A stretch of DNA of 11,838 nucleotides from Ettlia oleoabundans (lineage: Eukaryota; Chlorophyta; Chlorophyceae; Chlamydomonadales), in NCBI GenBank assembly GCA_019693395.1, contig JAAMXP010002491.1:1-11838 (forward strand), read 5' to 3'. The position numbers and the translations under genes were made by a program. How positions within the stretch are numbered: the stretch's first letter is position 1; each line of letters opens with the position of its first letter. Of this stretch, positions 7,613 to 11,838 are shown one piece after another. Under the pieces are notes generated by a model. The model was not told the origin of the DNA, ran no database searches, and worked only from the letters and a program-made list of their open reading frames with translations.

Positions 7613-7650
7613 CCCCCCCACCCCCCACCCGAAGCGGGGGGCGCGGGCGG
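7613..7650. repeat. C-run and G-run tract able to form a strong hairpin
   Basis: C7 (7613-7619), C6 (7621-7626) and C3 (7628-7630) are followed after GAAGC by G6 (7636-7641) and further G-rich sequence to 7650. The C and G runs can pair, and each strand also has G-tracts that might form quadruplex structure. It would stall polymerases and is a likely site of sequence error. Confidence 0.7.
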
Positions 7651-7706
7651 CGTGACAAGACGCCATGCAAGTCAAATGAGACCTGTGCAAAGTAAGAGTT
7701 GGAGGG

Positions 7707-7735
7707 ATTATATAGGTAATATTATTATAGGTAAT
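7707..7735 (+). repeat. AT-rich tandem duplication, about 14-15 bp unit
   Basis: ATTATATAGGTAAT (7707-7720) is followed directly by ATTATTATAGGTAAT (7721-7735). Two copies only. Confidence 0.7.
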
Positions 7736-7968
7736 TTACATGTGAAAAGGGCTGCAGACAAAGCAGGCAAAATGGTGAACAGGGAGCGGGAGTGCGCAGT
7801 GGGTATGGACGGGGTGGCGCAGAACAGAGCAAGGAGATTTACCGACTGCCAAAGTTGAACACAACGGCCATGAAGTAATGACGGGGGCATGCACAGCAGC
7901 GCCGGTTACAAGTATGACACGAGAGGCCACGTTAAATGCGAGAGGACCTGACGTCAGATGCGAAAGGG

Positions 7969-8165
7969 CATGGCAGCACTTTGAACTCAGAGGGGGGTAG
8001 TTATGGGAACAAATGGCAGGGACTTGGTTCCATTAGTGGTGAATGGGTTCCCCCAGCCCCCAAACTTATTCCCTAGTAATGAAGTATAACAGCCCATTTC
8101 GTGTCCATCCATTGTTTAACTTTTACGGGTAAGGTAATGGAAGTTGAATGGAAATGATCCATTCG
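7969..8165 (+). repeat. Left copy of a diverged inverted repeat, possible transposon end
   Basis: From about 7969 to 8012 the sequence matches the reverse complement of 11028-11072 with several mismatches and small gaps. The best core is TGAACTCAGAGGGGGG then TAGTTATGGGAACAA, against TGAATTCAGGGGGG then TACTTATGGGAATAA. Patchier similarity (CCATTAGTGGTGAATGGGTTC against CCATTAGGTGAAATGGGTTC) continues to about 8052. A 7-bp hairpin GAATGGA/TCCATTC sits at 8146-8164. ATGG/CCATT motifs are frequent throughout. Confidence 0.55.
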
Positions 8166-9320
8166 TACCCATCACTGCCGTATTACTAGAAAGGCATACT
8201 ATCGATGTCATTCAATTTCATTCCTTCTCCCATTCCTCGGAATATAGTCGCGGTGGTAGTCACCTTATATTTACGTTCAAACCTTGCCACCAGTCCCAAC
8301 ATGAAAATGGCCCCACAATGGGCACGGCATGCATGGCAACACAACATGCATGGCAAGGATGCATTGCACAACATGCCAAAGTGGTTAGGCACTTTAGCAG
8401 TGTGTGATATACTTATAGCTTGTGGGAGATAATGCTAGACATCGCAGCCCAATTTGCTGGCAGAAGTTCTTGACAAGCAGCTTCTCCCATCAATACTTGT
8501 TGATTGCTCTTGGAGCTACCATGCTCTTGATGGATGCTACTGCAAACACGACTGATCAAGCTGCGTGAACGATTTGACTCAAAGTTTGTCAAGGGAGGGA
8601 AGCTTGCAATCGGCACTTGTCAAAGTAGGCATCGCCTCAACTGCCGCAAGGCAGGCATGCCCCAGCAAAAGCCAAGTTCAGGTCAATCTGGGCCACCCAT
8701 CCAGGTCAACCCAACCCCAGCAGGGCTTGTGGCAGGCAGTAGAATACCACACCCTAGTGTTACCCTGGGCGAACCCAAGGTCAACCCAAGCCAGTGCAGC
8801 TTGCATCTTTACCTGAGAGGCACTGCAGTTTTTGTACTGCAAACGCCAACTTGCCTTTGAGGGCACGTTGGTTCGCAAGCCACACGCTTGGGGGCCCGCA
8901 ACCACCTGTCCGGCTGCCCAGGGGGTGGCACGGTTGCACGGTGGGTGGGATCAACTCCGGCGGCACTGCATGTGCAGAAGGGCCCTTGTGTTAAATCAAC
9001 CAGAGACACCAGATCATTAAGCCCATCGCGCAAAATTTTTTTGCACTAGTCATCAGCAGCCTGCAATCCTGCCAGGCATATGTGACGGCTGACTGTGCAC
9101 CGCCATGCGGCGGCAAGGCAGCGTATGGGCGGCATCCACCGTTGGCCAGAGGCTCACCGTATCTTCGTCGCAGCCTCGCATGATTGCAGCCGGTGCGTTG
9201 CACGCCCACGCCCTGCGGCAAACCGCGACGCACATGGTCGTGTGACAGCTGGTGCGCCGAGGGTTTGCGGGGGCCGGCAACACGCTTAGCATCGCTTCTA
9301 ACAGCCCTGTGGCGCGTGCA
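8166..9320. other. Unassigned repeat-rich region
   Basis: No gene is supported. Short direct repeats are visible: ATGCATGGCAA at 8329-8339 and 8346-8356, CACAACATGC at 8340-8349 and 8367-8376, and AGGTCAACCCAA at 8703-8714 and 8778-8789. Minus-strand frames at 8991-9292 could continue the ORF at 9321-9989 only by assuming a frameshift near 9320. A donor-like GTGAGC also occurs there on the minus strand. Confidence 0.5.
8329..8376 (+). repeat. Short direct repeats with ATGCATGGCAA and CACAACATGC
   Basis: Each motif is present twice within 48 bp (ATGCATGGCAA at 8329 and 8346, CACAACATGC at 8340 and 8367). They interleave, suggesting local slippage or duplication. Confidence 0.7.
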
Positions 9321-9989
9321 TCACCCCGATATCAGCAGCACGGCCCGAGCAACAGCCCAACAGATTCCGATGGGGGAGCGCGGCGCCATGCCTGCACGTA
9401 TATAAGCGCTGAGCCGTTGCAAAAATGATGGTGTGCGCTCAGACGGCATTCTCGCACTAACCTGAGAAAAAATTTGCGCGGGGGCGATACAACACGACAT
9501 GTACATCGCGACGGAAGTGGGCTCTAATAAGCCCCGATCCATTAGTTTATGCCATCCGCTAACTATTTCTTCGTTGACAACCAGTGCTGCAGCCTTATAC
9601 GTGCCGCAGACGCGCAAAAAATATGTCACGCCCAATTCGCGGTCCACGGTGGCGCAAGCCGGTCCTGTGCTCGGCTTAGTAAGCGCCTGTATGATAGCGG
9701 GCGAGGAGAGGCGCATCCCTCGCTTGCGGCTGAGGCTGGTTGCCAGCTGATAGGAACACTCGTGTACATATGAGCTCTCAAACCCAATGGCGCACAAGGA
9801 GCAAAATCCCTCCGGGGTTTGGCGCCGGCTGCCTTGATTCCGCCTCACTTCCCCAGCTGTGCCGCTCGGCGCTGCAACGAAGGGACGGGGGCTGCAGAGT
9901 TGCTGTGGTGCTTTCGGCAGCGCTATGCAGCATGCTCCCCACTGCAGAGGATGCCTGAGGGCCCAGGGAAGCCAGGTAGTGGGGAGCAT
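9321..9989 (-). CDS. Unidentified ORF, 222 codons, possibly a decayed or partly exonic gene
   Basis: This is the longest uninterrupted frame in the window, read right to left, ending with TGA at 9321-9323. I do not recognise its family. The first 70 residues are low in character (Pro, Ala, Cys, Arg). From about residue 70 the composition is mixed and helix-like, with stretches such as ALVVNEEIVSGWHKLMDRG and FLQRLSAYIRAGMAP followed by GICWAVARAVLL. The latter vaguely resembles helical-repeat (OPR/PPR-type) proteins common in green algae, but this is only an impression. Directly after the stop, a different frame resumes with DARATGLLEAMLSVLP, so a frameshift or decay is possible. A donor-like CAG/GTTAGT (intron side at 9461) hints at a splice site, but splicing to the nearest acceptor breaks the frame. 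It may be chance. Confidence 0.3.
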   Translation of the reverse strand: MLPTTWLPWALRHPLQWGACCIALPKAPQQLCSPRPFVAAPSGTAGEVRRNQGSRRQTPEGFCSLCAIGFESSYVHECSYQLATSLSRKRGMRLSSPAIIQALTKPSTGPACATVDRELGVTYFLRVCGTYKAAALVVNEEIVSGWHKLMDRGLLEPTSVAMYMSCCIAPAQIFSQVSARMPSERTPSFLQRLSAYIRAGMAPRSPIGICWAVARAVLLISG

Positions 9990-9991
9990 GC
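9930..9991. repeat. Inverted repeat with 14-bp perfect arms
   Basis: GCATGCTCCCCACT (9930-9943) and AGTGGGGAGCATGC (9978-9991) are perfect reverse complements with a 34-nt spacer. A third copy, extended by one G, lies at 10517-10531 in the left-arm orientation. The arms overlap the start of the minus-strand ORF. Confidence 0.8.
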
Positions 9992-10850
9992 ACCAGGGCA
10001 GGTCAGCAGGGGCGGCAGTGCTTGGCTGATAGCGGCCCCGGTCAGGGCGCCTGTGGCGGCACAGTTGCCCAATGCATGTTTGTGTGGCTGCTTAAAGGAG
10101 ATTTTGCTTGTTGTGGGGGTTGTTGGGACCGAATTCTACTGCATTTGCTTCATATCAGTGCTTTATGTGATTTTACCAAATTTACTGGCTTCACCGCCAT
10201 TCTTCACCAGTCACTGTGAAGCCTTAACTGCAAACGATTTACATCAACGCTGGCTCCTCCCCACCACTTCCAATGCTTTTTCACCAGGACCGGTGATGTC
10301 ACAGTGAAAAGTTGTAGCCCCAGTGAATCATGCCATCGTAGATAGGGGCCCCTCCCCGTTGGGTATCGCATGACTCATGCGCCCCATTGAGAATCTAACA
10401 TTGACACCTCAAGGGATGCCTGAGGCTGGTGAACAGCCAGGCAGGGGGGTATGCAGCACAGCCGGACGGCCAGCAGCGGCGGCATGGTGGCATCAAGTCA
10501 AGTCATCGGCCTGGATGCATGCTCCCCACTGAATACGACTTCTTTCTGAGGCTGGATGGCAAAAGCTGTGGATCATGAAACAAGCTTGCAAGGAAGGGTC
10601 ACTTGGGTTGGGGCAACATCAGCCAATGCAAAGCTCTCTTGAGTTGGTAGCATGCAGCGTTGGCCAACAAGTTGTAAGGGACAGGTTGCAAGGATGCTCC
10701 GCACTAATTACCAGCCTCATAGTGAGGGCTGCCAGGACGAGGGGACAGTAACCCACCAATCAATTTGGGGAAACCGTGCCTGGGCAGTGATGCACACTGA
10801 TGGGGTTGCCTGCCTTTCCATTCCAACGGAATGTGAAGATATGTAACGGA
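9992..10850. other. Unassigned region with scattered repeats
   Basis: No gene is supported; the frames open here (for example plus 9819-10307) show no family. Repeats noted: GGATGCCTGAGG at 9949-9960 and 10414-10425, with looser similarity continuing downstream of each, and AACGGAATG at 10825-10833 and 10845-10853, next to the small hairpin CATTCC/GGAATG at 10819-10833. Confidence 0.5.
10517..10531 (+). repeat. Third copy of the GCATGCTCCCCACTG repeat
   Basis: The 15-mer is identical to 9930-9944. A 15-bp exact repeat is unlikely by chance in 11.8 kb and links this site to the inverted repeat at 9930-9991. Confidence 0.75.
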
Positions 10851-11027
10851 ATGAAGCAGTTAAATGGGAGTTTACTTCCAATCAAGCCAACAATGGTTTG
10901 CCAGACCGCCCATTTCTGCCCCCATAATGGTGAATGGAACATAACAGGGTATGTAATGGAGCAGTGAGAACCCATTTCACCTAATGGGTTGGGGGGCCTG
11001 CAGTAATACCTATTACTTCAGCAATGG

Positions 11028-11072
11028 TTATTCCCATAAGTACCCCCCTGAATTCATAGTGCAGTGCACGCC
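11028..11072 (-). repeat. Right copy of a diverged inverted repeat, possible transposon end
   Basis: This is the reverse-complement partner of about 7969-8012. The pair spans about 3.1 kb. Inward (10850-11027) the sequence is rich in AATGG/CCATT motifs like those inside the left copy. I see no clear target-site duplication outside the pair. Confidence 0.5.
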
Positions 11073-11174
11073 TATCTATCAACTGGCAACGTAAGCATGG
11101 AGGGTCACGCACAGGAGCAGCCCCACAAATGGGGTCGTACAATCCGGATTCACTGCAAAGAGGGCATATGATAA

Positions 11175-11248
11175 GACAGTTGGGCAAAGGGGTAGCAGGC
11201 TGATGCATTAGGACAGTTGGGCAAAGGTGGTGCAGACTGGCGCAGTAG
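11175..11248 (+). repeat. Two-copy tandem repeat, 37-bp unit
   Basis: Units 11175-11211 and 11212-11248 both start with GACAGTTGGGCAAAGG and both end with TAG, with divergence in the second half of the unit. There are only two copies. Confidence 0.75.
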
Positions 11249-11838
11249 TGCGTGCCTGCCCCAAAAAGCAATAGCAGGGCGGTGGAAGAAGGGGAATGAA
11301 CCGGGGCAGATAATGATACCATGCCAAGTCAGCGCAATATGCAGGGAACAAGTATTCTGTCCTGGAATGTTGGCCCACGTCACCAATTCTTATGCACCAT
11401 GACAGCTCACTCACGTCAGATGAGGGCCGACGTGAAGCTTAACATTTACCAAACACGTAAAGGGCTTGTAAAACGCCCTGAATGAATGAAGGTTGGTATT
11501 GGTAATGCTACCATGGGTGACATAAACCTAGGTGGTAGAGTTTGACGTGTGCTGGTCCCCAACCTTAGCAGTCACCTGGGCGCTCGTGGCTGCGGCAAAC
11601 TGAGAACGAAGTGGGGCAACAAGCTAGTTTTCTCGGCAGCAGCAACCACGTTGTTTCCTACCGACCAATCAGGTCTGACTACTAAATTGATGCATGCCAT
11701 ACCAATCTGCCAAGCACGGGATGTTTCAGGTGATCTCTACAGCAATGATGCACAATAAACAGAAATGTTGCACGCTTTTGCTGCTTTACACGGGCGTTAA
11801 GTCGCGCCGCCATGTGCCGCACGCGGGGTGCGCCGCCC
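11249..11838. other. Terminal stretch, no gene seen
   Basis: No recognisable gene, RNA or long repeat. A short inverted repeat AGGGC/GCCCT brackets TTGTAAAAC at 11461-11479. The last 40 bases become GC-rich. TTACA on the plus strand near 11786 is a possible minus-strand TGTAA signal for a gene lying to the right of the window, which cannot be tested here. Confidence 0.45.

Larger units (their letters stand above)
7453..7968. other. Downstream intergenic region, no gene seen
   Basis: This stretch follows the poly(A) signal. It has a 12-bp palindrome at 7526, a C-run/G-run tract at 7613 and a short AT-rich tandem repeat at 7707, listed separately. Open frames of 60-68 codons at 7652-7930 on both strands overlap each other and show no family features. 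Confidence 0.55.

Noticed and set aside
1..11838. CRISPR array, prokaryotic operon or phage module
   Set aside because: No regularly spaced repeats, no tightly packed genes with ribosome binding sites, and the only clear gene is spliced and eukaryotic.

Overview
This window looks like nuclear DNA of a green alga, probably a chlorophycean of the Volvocales type. It holds one spliced gene with seven short GT-AG introns. About 39 bases after the stop codon that gene has TGTAA, the usual chlorophyte poly(A) signal. Around it lies long, gene-poor, repeat-rich DNA of moderate GC content with CTG/GCC-rich simple sequence. There is no prokaryotic operon layout. The GC content and codon choice are more moderate than in Chlamydomonas reinhardtii, so a relative is more likely than that species. 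The species itself cannot be fixed from this sequence.

The one secure gene is on the plus strand, 5470-7409, in eight exons. It encodes a 246-residue alpha-1 subunit of the 20S proteasome (animal PSMA6, plant PAA1, yeast Scl1). Every exon joins in frame and the total length equals that of human PSMA6. Two features stand out. The N-terminal Tyr-Asp-Arg gating motif reads Tyr-Asp-His. An in-frame upstream ATG at 5404 could add 22 residues.

Region by region: 1-934 is GC-rich at its edge and has one weak minus-strand exon candidate. 935-1072 and 3637-3770 are two inverted copies of a dispersed repeat of about 135 bp. 1073-3636 between them is low-complexity and hairpin-rich with no gene that can be supported. 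3771-5100 is intergenic with a double hairpin near 4.2 kb. 5100-5469 is the upstream region of the proteasome gene, with a pyrimidine tract and a 9-bp inverted repeat. 5470-7452 is the gene and its poly(A) signal. 7453-11838 is repeat-rich. It carries two inverted, diverged repeats (about 7969-8012 and 11028-11072) that could be the ends of a decayed 3.1-kb transposon. Between them is the longest open frame of the window (minus strand, 9321-9989), which I cannot identify.

I found no rRNA, convincing tRNA, CRISPR array or multi-gene system. The gene is an ordinary housekeeping gene. The points that deserve a second look are the repeat pairs, the possible decayed element, and the N-terminus of the proteasome subunit.
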